A stretch of 64,000 nucleotides of DNA from Hyphomonas polymorpha PS728 (GCF_000685315.1 NZ_ARYM01000005.1:62001-126000), one strand, 5' to 3'; positions 1-8,613 are shown, counted from the first letter of the stretch. Numbers and translations: made by a program. The notes: generated by a model not told the origin, from the sequence alone.

Positions 1-193
1 CGGGCTGAGCCTTGTTGTTCTTGCTGGTGGCATTGACGGGCGTCAGATTCGACGCATGCCGTCTCCAGATGACGAAGACTGTCAGGGCAAGCCAGATGCC
101 TGCTGCCGCCATCGTGACATTGAAAAGGATTTCAATGATTGGCCACGCTTCGGGGGGAATCTGTTGCAATGTCTCTTGGAGGGTCTGTTCCAT
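1..193 (-). CDS. Partial small membrane protein, C-terminus beyond window
   Basis: Reading the minus strand from the ATG at 193-191 gives 64 codons with no stop before the window edge. The protein begins MEQTLQETLQQIPPEAW and has one strong hydrophobic stretch at about residues 18-43, ended by an IWRRH positive patch, as expected for a single-pass inner-membrane protein with a short N-terminus outside. A GAAGG sequence lies about 9 bases before the ATG. It is transcribed divergently from the sigma factor gene at 342. I do not recognise a family. The clean hydrophobic segment and start support a real gene, but only the first part is visible. Confidence 0.55.
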   Translation of the reverse strand, partial: MEQTLQETLQQIPPEAWPIIEILFNVTMAAAGIWLALTVFVIWRRHASNLTPVNATSKNNKAQP

Positions 194-341
194 CTGAGGC
201 GCCTTCAGCTAATTCGCTTCTGATGTTGAAGGCGCGAGATCACGGGATTTCCGGTCACAATCTCCGAAAAATATTTCCAGAGCAGGCGCTGCGCCTTGTC
301 GCGGCACGGAATTTGCGACAGTTTCGCAGCGGGAGGTGGCG

Positions 342-926
342 ATGAGCCAACCGGGTGACATATCGGCCAAGCAATTGCTGGATGCCTGGCGGGCGGGCGA
401 CCTGACCGCGCGCGACCGGCTGTTCACCGAGCTTTACTCCGAACTCCGGCAGATTTCGGCGGGCCTGATCCGCTCTGAACGCAACCTGTCCCTTTCGACC
501 GGAGACCTGGTGAACGAAGCCGTCATTCGCCTGATGCGGGTGGACCAGATTGAATGGGCCGACAAGGTTCACTTCCTGGCGCTGGCGGCCAGGGCCATGC
601 GGCGGGTACTGATCGACCATGCCCGCAAGAAAAGGTCCGACAAGCGCCACCATCAGAAAGTGACCCTGGTGTCCCGCCTCTCCGATGGCAGTGCCGACCG
701 GATCGAGATGGATGTGCTGGAGAAGGCCCTTATCCGGCTCAGCGTCATCGACGAAGAGAAGGCCGAAATCGTCGAGTTGCGCTATTTCGGGGGGATGACG
801 CTGGAAGATATCGCCGCCATCAAGGGCGTTTCTGAAGCCACGGTGAAACGCAACTGGCGGGCGGCGCGTGCCTGGCTGCTGGATTGCCTCAATGAAGCAA
901 AGCAGGATGAGCACCGGATCGACTGA
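342..926 (+). CDS. ECF-type RNA polymerase sigma factor (TIGR02999-like)
   Basis: A 194-residue sigma-70 family protein. The ATG at 342 is chosen because GGGAGG lies at 331-336; an in-frame GTG at 336 falls inside that ribosome site. Region 2 covers roughly residues 15-85 (LVNEAVIRLM, ALAARAMRRVLIDHARK), and region 4 roughly residues 125-180, with the helix-turn-helix MTLEDIAAIKGVSEATVKR. The pattern fits the ECF subgroup that sits beside Ser/Thr kinases. Its last 20 bases overlap the start of the kinase gene, so the two are translationally coupled. The inferred role is transcription of a stress or envelope regulon controlled by the kinase; the trigger is unknown. Confidence 0.9.
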   Translation: MSQPGDISAKQLLDAWRAGDLTARDRLFTELYSELRQISAGLIRSERNLSLSTGDLVNEAVIRLMRVDQIEWADKVHFLALAARAMRRVLIDHARKKRSDKRHHQKVTLVSRLSDGSADRIEMDVLEKALIRLSVIDEEKAEIVELRYFGGMTLEDIAAIKGVSEATVKRNWRAARAWLLDCLNEAKQDEHRID

Positions 927-3270
927 ACGCCGCGCCCTCGAACTCCTCTCGCAGGCTCTCGACATGCCCTCCGATCAACGGGAGGCTTGGGTACGCAGCC
1001 AATGTGCCGGAGACGCGGCGCTGGAAAAGCGTGTGCTGGGCCTGCTGGCGACCGAGCGCGCCCATCCGGGCGCCCTGAAGACCGGCGGCGCCCGCCAGGA
1101 TACGGTTGAGCCGGAAGCGCCCGAACAGGTCGGCGCCTACCGCATTATCGAGACGATCGGCCAGGGCGGCATGGGCGCGGTTTACAAGGGCGAGCGGGCG
1201 AGCGGCAATTTCGATCATACCGTCGCCATCAAGATCATCCGGCCCGGCGTTCTCTCCGAGGCCCTCATTGAGCGGTTTGAGCGGGAACGGCAGATCCTTG
1301 CGGCGCTGAACCATCCCAACATCGCGCGCCTCTATGATGGCGGGGAGATGGCCGACGGCTCCCCCTACATGATCATGGAATATGTGGACGGCGAGCCTCT
1401 GCTGGTCTGGGTAGAGCGAACCGGCGCTTCCCTCCGTGAACGGCTGGATCTGTTTCAGAGCTTTTGCGGCGCTGTGCAGTTTGCCCACCAGAACCTGGTC
1501 ATTCACAGGGACATAACCCCCTCCAACGTGCTGGTGAACAAGGCCGGCCTGGTCAAGCTGATCGACTTTGGAATTTCCAAATCTCCCGACGGATCGCCCC
1601 CTGCCCGGTTCAACCCGCCCGGCAGCAAGGACGCGATGAGCTATACGCCGGGCTATGCCGCGCCGGAACGTACGCGCGGGGCGGCTGCCAATACGCTGTC
1701 TGACATCTATTCGCTGGGCAAACTGCTGGCGGACCTGTTGAAACCGGAAGAGCGATCACCCGAGCTGACGGCGATTATCAAGCGCGCCACGGCGCAGGAG
1801 CCTGTAGACCGCTATGCTTCCGTCGACGCCCTCAATGAAGACATCAGTGCCCTGCGTTCCGGCAAGCCGGTGGCGGCTTACAGCGGGAGCCGTGTTTACC
1901 GGTTCAGGAAATTCGTGGCCCGCCACCGCATCACTGTGGCATCGATTGCGGCGGTGATCATCGGGCTTAGCGCGGCGCTGGCCACGACCGTGGTACAGTA
2001 CAACCGCGCTGAAACCGCGCTCGCCATCGCGAACAAGCGCTTTACCCAGGCGCGGGAACTCAGCCGCACGCTGGTTTTCGACGTGTACGACCAGACAGAA
2101 AAGATCTCAGGATCAATGGAAGCGCGCAAAGCGCTTGCCGGCGTGGTGAAGGATTACATCGACAGCCTCCAACTCGATAAGGATGCGCCAGAGCAAGTTC
2201 TGATCGAGGTGGGCATCATTACGTCCCGGCTGGCCGACCTTTATGGCGGCATCGGCATCGCAAACCTGGGCGAAAACGAAGTGTCCATGCAGCTGTTCCT
2301 GGATGCGCAGAAGGCTCTGAACAGCGCGCTGGAGCAGAACCCCAATGATAAAACGGCCATTGCCGAACTTCTGATGGTCGAGCGTATGCTGACGATGCAG
2401 TATCTCTACCACAAGAACGATCTGGTGACGGCGCATCAGGCCAATGACCGGGCCCGGAATCTCGCCGAACGCGGCCTTACGCTCGGCAGCGAAGGGGAAG
2501 GCCCTATTCTTCGCCACTTCTGGAGCATCCGGACTGATGAACTTCAGTTGCTGACTGCCGAGAAGCGTACGGAAGAGGCGTTGACCAAGGTTCGCCAGTG
2601 GCGATCGGAGCTGACGCTGGAGATGGTGGCGCGCATCGGCAGCGGAGAGGAGATGCAGGCCTATTTCGCCATGCAGGAAGCGATGCTGCTAACCGGCGCA
2701 GAGCGCGGCGCGGAGGCGCTCGAACCGCTGGACACAGCCATAACATTGCGTGCGGCGCAGCTGGCCGAGAAACCGGAAAACTATTATTTCAAAACGCAGC
2801 TGATGGTCGCCCATGGCGAGATGGCCACTGCTTCGCGCCTGGCGGGGGATATGGCAAGGAGCCGCGCGAGCGCCGAGCAGGCCGTTGCCCTTGCGCGGGA
2901 AATCATGGCCGATGATCCAGAGGATGCCGGCGGCCCGGAAGGGCTGTCTGCGATGTTGCAGAAGCTCGCGACCGCTGAGTTCAGGTCTGGGAATATCAGT
3001 GCGGCACACATGGCCGCGGATGAGGCAGCCCGTCTCATGGAAGGGCTGGTGCAGCAGTTTCCGGAAGACAAGTTCTACCAGGTCCGCCTGCTGAACGTTC
3101 TTTCGCAAGGCGCGGAGATTGATGCGGACGATCCGGCGCGGGCCTGGTCTTGCGGGCTGGTCAGGCGGGCGGAAGGATATTTCGACGTGAAAGCCGTGCT
3201 GGAAGATACGACCGCGGGATGGGAGGAAGAGAAAATTGCCCCCCTTCGAGCACTGTCCTGCAAGAACTGA
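907..3270 (+). CDS. Transmembrane Ser/Thr protein kinase with C-terminal TPR region
   Basis: A 787-residue kinase of the PknB type. The start is taken at ATG 907, overlapping the sigma gene, because the longer frame has no ribosome site. A short N-terminal region is followed by the kinase domain (about residues 75-325): glycine loop GQGGMG near 85, VAIK lysine at 109, HRD aspartate at 202, DFG at 220, and an AAPE-type activation segment. One transmembrane helix lies near residues 342-364, and the remainder is helical repeat that resembles TPR and probably lies in the periplasm. The catalytic loop reads HRDITPSN, with Thr204 where most kinases have Lys, so activity may be altered. It probably controls the overlapping sigma factor. 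Confidence 0.88.
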   Translation: MSTGSTERRALELLSQALDMPSDQREAWVRSQCAGDAALEKRVLGLLATERAHPGALKTGGARQDTVEPEAPEQVGAYRIIETIGQGGMGAVYKGERASGNFDHTVAIKIIRPGVLSEALIERFERERQILAALNHPNIARLYDGGEMADGSPYMIMEYVDGEPLLVWVERTGASLRERLDLFQSFCGAVQFAHQNLVIHRDITPSNVLVNKAGLVKLIDFGISKSPDGSPPARFNPPGSKDAMSYTPGYAAPERTRGAAANTLSDIYSLGKLLADLLKPEERSPELTAIIKRATAQEPVDRYASVDALNEDISALRSGKPVAAYSGSRVYRFRKFVARHRITVASIAAVIIGLSAALATTVVQYNRAETALAIANKRFTQARELSRTLVFDVYDQTEKISGSMEARKALAGVVKDYIDSLQLDKDAPEQVLIEVGIITSRLADLYGGIGIANLGENEVSMQLFLDAQKALNSALEQNPNDKTAIAELLMVERMLTMQYLYHKNDLVTAHQANDRARNLAERGLTLGSEGEGPILRHFWSIRTDELQLLTAEKRTEEALTKVRQWRSELTLEMVARIGSGEEMQAYFAMQEAMLLTGAERGAEALEPLDTAITLRAAQLAEKPENYYFKTQLMVAHGEMATASRLAGDMARSRASAEQAVALAREIMADDPEDAGGPEGLSAMLQKLATAEFRSGNISAAHMAADEAARLMEGLVQQFPEDKFYQVRLLNVLSQGAEIDADDPARAWSCGLVRRAEGYFDVKAVLEDTTAGWEEEKIAPLRALSCKN

Positions 3271-3273
3271 GAC

Positions 3274-3702
3274 CTAGCCGCCGACATTTTCCCCGATTCC
3301 GAAATCGCGGCGGGCGGCAACGATGCTGACGATGGGCCCGGCGACGACATCCAGCAAGGTCATGACCATCAGCAGAAAGAAGACTGACGTTCCAAAGCCC
3401 GGAAATGCCAAGAACCCGATCACACTGAACAACAGCAAAACCATCGAAAGGGAATGATTGACGATGGCGTCTCCCTTCGTGCGCGCTGCCTTGAGGATTT
3501 CGACAAACAGGAAGATGAGCCCGATCAGAAGGACAAGGTCGCCCAAAGCGAACACAAACCGGCCACCGGACATCATGGGTAGACTGAACAATGCGCCGTC
3601 CAGTCTTGCTTGCGTCCCCCCCTGTCCTGCTGTCAGCGAGACAAGAAGGTAGAGGCACACCGGAATAATCAGAAGCGGGGCAACGATCAGCGCACGCAGC
3701 AT
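3274..3702 (-). CDS. Four-helix inner-membrane protein, function unknown
   Basis: A 142-residue hydrophobic protein. The ATG at 3702 is preceded by AGGAGA at good spacing, so the longer upstream frame is not used. Four membrane segments are visible, at about residues 4-22, 45-70, 80-105 and 107-130, with short charged loops (KAARTKGDA) and a charged tail (ARRDFGIGE). It converges on the kinase gene with only 3 bases between the stop codons. I recognise no family; the composition suggests a small integral membrane protein of the YIP1 or DUF kind. It is probably real because of the clear ribosome site and membrane pattern. Confidence 0.65.
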   Translation of the reverse strand: MLRALIVAPLLIIPVCLYLLVSLTAGQGGTQARLDGALFSLPMMSGGRFVFALGDLVLLIGLIFLFVEILKAARTKGDAIVNHSLSMVLLLFSVIGFLAFPGFGTSVFFLLMVMTLLDVVAGPIVSIVAARRDFGIGENVGG

Positions 3703-3826
3703 GGCAAGTCTCTCCTGACGTGCCCCTTGCCCGGCATGGGCACAAGGCAGAGCTGAGGGCACATTTGCCCTCATCACTTAAGGCGCAGAGACGGGCGTTT
3801 TCGGGTCACCATTTTTTCCAAGATGT

Positions 3827-4543
3827 TCAGGGAACGCCGTAAGGCTCGATCTTGGTGAGCGTCAGCGTGTAAGCGGCAGCGGCCAGGTCACTTTCCTGCG
3901 TCTGCGCCGTCAGCGTCCCTTCCAGCCAATAGGCGGTCCATATGTCATCGATCTTCACGGCAGGATCGGCCTCGACATAGATGATCTGATTGGGAGGCGG
4001 CGGAGGAGTATGGATGCAAGCCCCCATATAGGGAGCGAGCAGGAAGGCCGCCTGCCTGTTCTTCAGGTTGAAATCAAAGGGCACCACATAGCCGGGTATG
4101 CGGATCAGCATGCCGTCCAGTTCGGGAACGGTGTCGAAACCGCCCAGTTGCGGCATGTAATCAAGCTCCGATCCTTCCTCGATCATCTCCATTGGCTGGC
4201 TGGCATACCGAGCCTCCAGCGCCTTGTAGAATTCGGCATACTCCTGCTCCAGCGCTTCGCCGGCCCCTTGGGGCATCAGGTCTTCCCAAATGATGGGAAG
4301 CGCCTCTCCTTCCCGGACGCCCCAATAACCGTTCTCGCCACCCGATTCGGGGGCTGCCTGCTCCGGCACGCTGACGTAGGCGGAGGGAGATGGCCGCTCG
4401 AAGGTTTCACTGACGGCGCCTTCTGGCATCGGAGGAGGTTCGCTTGGGGCGCCATCCTGACCGTCAGGCGCGCCGCCGCCACACGCAGCAAGCAGGAAAA
4501 CCAGAACCGCCGCCGCAAAAGACCTGACCACACAACACCTCAT
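3827..4543 (-). CDS. DUF3299-family lipoprotein
   Basis: A protein of about 238 residues with a lipoprotein signal (VLVFLLAAC) and an acidic, proline-rich spacer (about residues 25-80), followed by a DUF3299-like domain that includes the signature GYVVPFD and the motif FLLAPYMGACIHTPPPPPNQ. DUF3299 proteins are periplasmic and often sit near ABC-type or metal-linked genes, but no activity is established. The start is uncertain: ATG 4543 has AGGTGG only one base away, while GTG 4531 has GAGGTG at better spacing and gives a cleaner signal peptide. It is divergent from the riboswitch-controlled gene, and the 170-base gap may carry both promoters. Confidence 0.75.
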   Translation of the reverse strand: MRCCVVRSFAAAVLVFLLAACGGGAPDGQDGAPSEPPPMPEGAVSETFERPSPSAYVSVPEQAAPESGGENGYWGVREGEALPIIWEDLMPQGAGEALEQEYAEFYKALEARYASQPMEMIEEGSELDYMPQLGGFDTVPELDGMLIRIPGYVVPFDFNLKNRQAAFLLAPYMGACIHTPPPPPNQIIYVEADPAVKIDDIWTAYWLEGTLTAQTQESDLAAAAYTLTLTKIEPYGVP

Positions 4544-4715
4544 TCCACCTAATACTGAATTGACCACAAATGTAATAAAGTAACATTCGCCTGTCCATCG
4601 GGCTTGTATTCAGATTCTACCGGTTTGGGCCGCCTGGCCAGTCTTTCAGTTCATCCTCGTGACGGACTTTCCCGCGGCTCTTGCATGGGCGGCGCTTCCG
4701 GGATAATCGGCACGC

Positions 4716-4826
4716 GTCATCTGGGGAGTAGCCAGCCACCGCAAGGTGGGCTTCCGCGTCAACATACTTGGTCGAGAGGCCATGGTGCGGAAGGAGCGGT
4801 CATACCGTTCGGGCGAGACCAATGAC
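4716..4826 (+). promoter_or_regulatory. yybP-ykoY (Mn2+-sensing) riboswitch
   Basis: The stretch contains the diagnostic GGGGAGTAGCC (4723-4733) and GCGAGACC (4813-4820) segments of the yybP-ykoY class. The closing helix can be drawn exactly: GTCAT at 4716-4720 pairs with ATGAC at 4822-4826, and TGG at 4722-4724 pairs with CCA at 4819-4821. Inner hairpins fill the region between them. The class binds Mn2+ and switches on exporters, and the gene that follows at 4901 is a GDT1/UPF0016 transporter, a known partner of this riboswitch. Whether control acts on transcription or translation cannot be told from sequence, although the aptamer ends only 75 bases before the start codon. Confidence 0.88.
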
Positions 4827-4900
4827 ATTGCCTCCTGCCTTGCCGGGCGAGGATGCGATGTCGTTGGAATCAACAACTGCCCGGCCCGGAGACTATCCTC

Positions 4901-5470
4901 GTGGAAGCACTCTTCACCTCGACCGCCGTGGTCGCGCTCGCCGAGATTGGCGACAAGACCCAGCTGCTGGCCATTGTTCTGGCAACTCGATTCAAGCGCC
5001 CCGTCCCCATCATTCTCGGTATTCTGGTGGCCACGCTTGCCAACCACTTCCTGGCGGCCTTTGTCGGGGCGCAGGCTGCTGCCTTTCTGGAAGGCGACTG
5101 GTTCCGGTATCTGATCGCGGCGTCGTTCATCGCCATGGGCGCCTGGACGCTGATCCCCGACAAACTCGACGATATCGAGGAAAAACCCGCCCGCTTTGGC
5201 GCCTTCGTGACGACAGTGATTGCCTTCTTCCTCGTGGAAATGGGCGACAAGACCCAGCTGGCAACTGTTGCCCTCAGTGCCCGGTTCAATGACCTCCTGA
5301 TGGTGACCATGGGCACGACGCTGGGCATGATGCTGGCCAACGTGCCTGCGGTCTTCCTGGGGAATGAGCTGATCCGGCGTGTCCCCCTGAAGGTTGTGCG
5401 GATGATCGCCGCGCTTCTATTCCTCGTCATCGGATTGTGGCTGGCTGCGCAAACTGCTGGCCTGGCCTGA
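4901..5470 (+). CDS. TMEM165/GDT1 (UPF0016) family manganese exporter
   Basis: A 189-residue membrane protein with the duplicated signature of the family: EIGDKT at residues 15-20 and EMGDKT at 113-118, each in the first helix of a three-helix repeat. GTG 4901 is preferred because GGAG lies 9 bases before it and relatives begin with MEAL; an upstream ATG at 4853 would add an unlikely leader. The acidic residues of both motifs form the cation path in the family. It lies under a yybP-ykoY riboswitch, which argues for Mn2+ export rather than Ca2+ transport. An ArsR regulator gene follows. Confidence 0.9.
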   Translation: MEALFTSTAVVALAEIGDKTQLLAIVLATRFKRPVPIILGILVATLANHFLAAFVGAQAAAFLEGDWFRYLIAASFIAMGAWTLIPDKLDDIEEKPARFGAFVTTVIAFFLVEMGDKTQLATVALSARFNDLLMVTMGTTLGMMLANVPAVFLGNELIRRVPLKVVRMIAALLFLVIGLWLAAQTAGLA

Positions 5471-5557
5471 GTTTTCCCATCTGGCGGGCTGGACAGGTGC
5501 GCAGAAGCGCCCCACCTCGTCTACGCACCAGTCTGGTCCTTCCGAGGAGAACATTTG

Positions 5558-5881
5558 ATGGCAATTGCCAAGCGCAAAAGGGCGAGCAGCGTTGCCGTGG
5601 TCACCGAAAGGGTTCACGAAGCGGCTGGCGTCCTGAAGGCAATGGCCAGCGAAACCCGGCTGAAAATCATGTGTGCGCTGAGCGAGGGGGAACTGCCCGT
5701 CAACCAACTCGCGGAGATGACGGGGCAATCCCAGTCTGCAGTCTCCCAGCACCTGGCCAAATTGCGCGCGGCCGGGCTGGTGGAAAGCCGCCGCGACGCC
5801 CAGACGATTTATTACCGGTGCCGTCCGGGCATCTCTCAAGCCCTGATCGATACGCTCTGCGATTATTACGGGACCAAATGA
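5558..5881 (+). CDS. ArsR-family winged-helix regulator
   Basis: A 107-residue regulator. The ATG at 5558 has GAGGAGA at 5544-5550. The winged helix is clear: MASETRLKIMCAL, the recognition segment NQLAEMTGQSQSAVSQHLAKLR, and the wing GLVESRRDAQTIYYR. Of the four cysteines and histidines that form typical metal sites, no ELCVCDL motif is present, so it is closer to the non-metal BigR/NolR type. It sits 87 bases after the Mn2+ exporter on the same strand and may be co-transcribed. It is followed directly by a strong hairpin. Its target is unknown. Confidence 0.88.
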   Translation: MAIAKRKRASSVAVVTERVHEAAGVLKAMASETRLKIMCALSEGELPVNQLAEMTGQSQSAVSQHLAKLRAAGLVESRRDAQTIYYRCRPGISQALIDTLCDYYGTK

Positions 5882-5908
5882 AACAGGCCGGGACGCGCCC
5901 GGCCTGTT
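5882..5908 (+). terminator. Strong hairpin after the ArsR gene
   Basis: An 11-bp perfect stem (5882-5892 with 5898-5908) has the loop ACGCG and starts one base after the stop codon. The following T content is poor, so it is a probable but not perfect intrinsic terminator. It lies between convergent genes and can serve both. Confidence 0.7.
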
Positions 5909-5938
5909 CATTCATGTCCTGAGGCCGGGCGGGCCGGG

Positions 5939-6787
5939 TCAGTGGCTGTTGGCCAGCACGGCGCTGGAGGCTGCGACCGTGATTGCCGAGAGATCCGCGT
6001 TCAGTTCAGCCTGAGGGGCCGCATCCGGATATGCCTTGGCGAGCTCGGCAAAAGCCTCGTTCAGGGCTGCGGCGCCTGCCGGGTTTGCGGCGGTGATCTG
6101 GGTTTCCTGATCTTTGAAGAGGGAAAGGCCCGCCTTGTAGAAGCCGTAACCGTCCAGATAGGGCTCGTAGGTGCTAGCTTCTCTGGCGATGCGGTACATG
6201 GCGGCGGCGCGGTCTGCCTGATCCGCCGCGATGGCAGCGCGGATGGAAACCGGGCTGCGCGAAGATTCCGGCGCCTTGGTGCCCGCTGCGCGTAGCGCCG
6301 CAATGATCGCATCGGTGCGCGCGCTGATCTGCTCAGCGCTTTCGCCCGCCATCACGGCTTGAGAGGCCTCCAGCAGCAGATTGTCGAACAGCGTCACGCC
6401 GCGCGCCTTGAACAGGTCTTCCAGCTCGATCAGCACTTCGCTGACCGGGTGGGCAAACATCTCGGCGGCAGCGTCTTTTTCGCCCAGCGCGAAGGCGTCG
6501 CGCGCCGCGATGACGTGAGCTTCCGTCACGCCCAGGGCTGCCCCATAGATGACCGGGTCGGTCGCGGCCTGATCAAGCGAAATGCCGCCTTCGCCTTCCC
6601 CGCCGGAGGCCACCGCCTCGACCGCTTCCTCAAAGGAGGGCGCCGGAGCCGTTGCAGCAGACTGTTCCGCAGCCGCTTCGGGCGCATCCGCCGCAGGGGG
6701 CGTGGCCTTTCCGCAGGCGCCAAGCCCGGTAGAAATAAGGGCGAGGCCAAGGCCAAGACCGGTCCAGGCTCTGTACGACTTGCTCAT
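5939..6787 (-). CDS. Alanine-rich lipoprotein, possibly iron-linked
   Basis: A 282-residue exported lipoprotein. The signal peptide ends at the lipobox LGAC (Cys near residue 25) and is followed by a low-complexity Ala/Pro/Glu spacer. The rest is mostly helical, with conserved-looking segments EAHVIAARDAF and FAHPVSEVLIELEDLF. I do not recognise a named family; an imelysin- or EfeO-like helical fold is possible but I cannot show the metal motif. It is divergent from the PiuC-type hydroxylase gene, with a Fur-box-like element between the two, which is the main hint of a role in iron handling. Confidence 0.72.
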   Translation of the reverse strand: MSKSYRAWTGLGLGLALISTGLGACGKATPPAADAPEAAAEQSAATAPAPSFEEAVEAVASGGEGEGGISLDQAATDPVIYGAALGVTEAHVIAARDAFALGEKDAAAEMFAHPVSEVLIELEDLFKARGVTLFDNLLLEASQAVMAGESAEQISARTDAIIAALRAAGTKAPESSRSPVSIRAAIAADQADRAAAMYRIAREASTYEPYLDGYGFYKAGLSLFKDQETQITAANPAGAAALNEAFAELAKAYPDAAPQAELNADLSAITVAASSAVLANSH

Positions 6788-6810
6788 TCATGCGCTCCGC
6801 ATATGTTGTT

Positions 6811-6831
6811 TGTGATTGAGAATGAGTTGCA
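6811..6831. promoter_or_regulatory. Fur-box-like element in divergent promoter
   Basis: Read on the minus strand, the 21 bases contain TGCAACTCATTCTCAATCAC, which resembles the classic Fur pattern TGCAAATGATTCTCATTTGC with the central ATTCTCA intact. It lies midway between the lipoprotein start at 6787 and the PiuC start at 6883. piuC genes are Fur-repressed in pseudomonads, which supports the reading. The outer parts are imperfect. Confidence 0.5.
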
Positions 6832-6882
6832 GTTAAAGCAAATGGAGCTGCGCCGCAAGACCAGAGGCGCCGAAGGCCTGAG

Positions 6883-7557
6883 ATGATTGTCGTTGAAAAC
6901 GTACTGAGCCCTGAGGTGCTGTCGGAGGCTACAAAAGCGCTCGCCGAGCTGCGATGGGAAGATGGCCGCAAGACCGCAGGAGCGACCGCGCGCCGCGTGA
7001 AGCAGAACCAGCAGGCAGACCTCACCAGCCGGACGGGCACCAAAGTGCGCGACATGCTGCTGGACACCGTAAAGCGTCATCCGGTGGTGGAAGCCTATGC
7101 CCGCCCGCTGAAATTTGCGCCGCCCCTGATCAGCCGCACCGGCGCTGGCGACACTTATGGCCTGCACATCGACAATCCCGTTATGGGCAAAGGCGACGCG
7201 CGGTTACGCACAGACCTTTCCTTCACTTTGTTTCTTTCGCCCCCCGAAGCCTATGAGGGCGGCGAACTTGAAATCGAGACTGTGTTCAGGACAGAGTCAG
7301 TGAAGCTGCCTGCGGGCAGCATGGTTATTTATCCGTCTACGGAGTTACATCGCGTCGCTCCGGTGATCTCCGGAGAGCGATATGTATTTGTCAGCTGGAT
7401 TCAGAGCGCCATCCGGGATGCAGCCCAACGCGCGATCCTCTTTGACATCGCAAACCTGAAAGTGGGCCTGGCGCGCGCCTTTCCGGCTGGTTCTGCAGAA
7501 TTGCTGACGCTGGCCAAGACTGAAGCCAACCTCATCAGAATGTGGGCAGACGCGTGA
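6883..7557 (+). CDS. piuC: PKHD-type Fe(II)/2-oxoglutarate hydroxylase (PiuC/YbiX family)
   Basis: A 224-residue protein of normal family length. The iron triad is visible as H95-x-D97 in GLHIDNP and H156 in TELHRVAP, with Arg166 positioned for 2-oxoglutarate. The GDARLRTDLSFTLFL and GGELEIE segments are typical of the YbiX/PiuC group. These enzymes are soluble dioxygenases found beside siderophore receptors; the substrate is not known. No TonB receptor lies next door here, but the promoter carries a Fur-like element and a divergent lipoprotein gene. The start is ATG 6883, with a weak AAGG upstream. Confidence 0.9.
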   Translation: MIVVENVLSPEVLSEATKALAELRWEDGRKTAGATARRVKQNQQADLTSRTGTKVRDMLLDTVKRHPVVEAYARPLKFAPPLISRTGAGDTYGLHIDNPVMGKGDARLRTDLSFTLFLSPPEAYEGGELEIETVFRTESVKLPAGSMVIYPSTELHRVAPVISGERYVFVSWIQSAIRDAAQRAILFDIANLKVGLARAFPAGSAELLTLAKTEANLIRMWADA

Positions 7558-7759
7558 GGAATGGCCGCCCGCTTCACAATCCTGTGAGGTGGGAACAATC
7601 GGGCCCCGGATGCGATTTTCCAAGGCAGTTGACTGACTACAGGCTGACGTTTCGTAATTTGAACCGTGACCTCGATGCCTGCGTGCCCCATATGGGCGGG
7701 GTGCATATATTGCGCCGCGTTATTTTCACGAACTGCTTTCAGATCAGGGAGAAGATCAC

Positions 7760-8485
7760 ATGTTGAGAACACTCGCCATCGCCACCGCAGCCCTGGGGGC
7801 CGTCGCCTGCACCAGCATGGGCACCACGGCTCTCGCGAGCGAGCCTGCGGCGCCCGCCGCTTCGCAAACGACCGTTACATACACCCTGCCCGATCTGCCT
7901 TATGGCTATGACGCGCTGGAAGGCGCCGTTGATGCCAAGACCATGGAAATCCATCATGGCAAGCACCACGCCGCTTATGTGAACAACCTGAATGCGGCGC
8001 TGGCCTCCGAGCCGGCACTGGCGGCCGAGCCGCTGGAAGCGCTGCTGGCAAAAATCTCGACGCTTTCCCCTGCGATCCGCAACAATGGCGGCGGCCATTA
8101 CAATCACAGCCTCTTCTGGAAACTCATGGCGCCTGCGGGCCAAGGCGGCACACCGTCTGCCGAGCTTGCTGCCGATATCGACGCCACTTTCGGATCGATG
8201 GACGCGTTCAAGGCGGAGTTCAACAAGGCAGCGACGGGTCAATTCGGGTCAGGCTGGGCCTGGCTCGTCGTGACCGATGAGGGGCTGAAGATCACCTCTA
8301 CCCCCAATCAGGACAATCCGTTGATGGATGTCGCCGCCGTGAAGGGCGCGCCCGTGCTGGCGGTCGATGTGTGGGAACACGCCTACTATCTGCAATATCA
8401 GAACCGCCGCGCCGATTATCTGAAGTCCTGGTGGGATGTTGTGAACTGGAACGAGGTGAACAGCCTCTACGCCGACGCAAAATAA
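7760..8485 (+). CDS. Exported superoxide dismutase, Mn-type signature
   Basis: A 241-residue Fe/Mn SOD with an extra N-terminal export signal (residues 1 to about 27, then an Ala/Pro-rich linker). Metal ligands are H65, H116 (in NHSLFW), D203 and H207 (in DVWEHAYY). NNGGGH before the second ligand and Gln184 in NQDNP are the Mn-type markers. GGGAGAAG precedes the ATG. The sequence around residue 17 (GAVAC) could be a weak lipobox, so the protein may be lipid-anchored rather than free in the periplasm. It probably removes superoxide outside the cytoplasm. A good terminator follows. The 200-base upstream gap holds no gene. Confidence 0.92.
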   Translation: MLRTLAIATAALGAVACTSMGTTALASEPAAPAASQTTVTYTLPDLPYGYDALEGAVDAKTMEIHHGKHHAAYVNNLNAALASEPALAAEPLEALLAKISTLSPAIRNNGGGHYNHSLFWKLMAPAGQGGTPSAELAADIDATFGSMDAFKAEFNKAATGQFGSGWAWLVVTDEGLKITSTPNQDNPLMDVAAVKGAPVLAVDVWEHAYYLQYQNRRADYLKSWWDVVNWNEVNSLYADAK

Positions 8486-8499
8486 GCCGCAAACAGATC

Positions 8500-8533
8500 G
8501 GGAGGGCCGAACCGGCCCTTCCGTTTCTTCTTT
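8500..8533 (+). terminator. Intrinsic terminator after the SOD gene
   Basis: A 10-bp stem (8500-8509 with 8513-8522, one G-U pair) with an AAC loop is followed by a T-rich run to 8533. It is a convincing rho-independent terminator that separates the SOD gene from the pair that begins at 8614. Confidence 0.8.
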
Positions 8534-8613
8534 GGGCTTGCCTGCGCCTGCACGTTCCAGCGCCGTTCATCTCCCGGTAGGCAAAACTATCCGGGTTGCT
8601 ATAAAGCCCAGAC

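Noticed and set aside
255-965. Long minus-strand open frame opposite the sigma factor gene
   Set aside because: It is a GC-driven shadow of a well-supported plus-strand gene, has no ribosome site and no recognisable domain.
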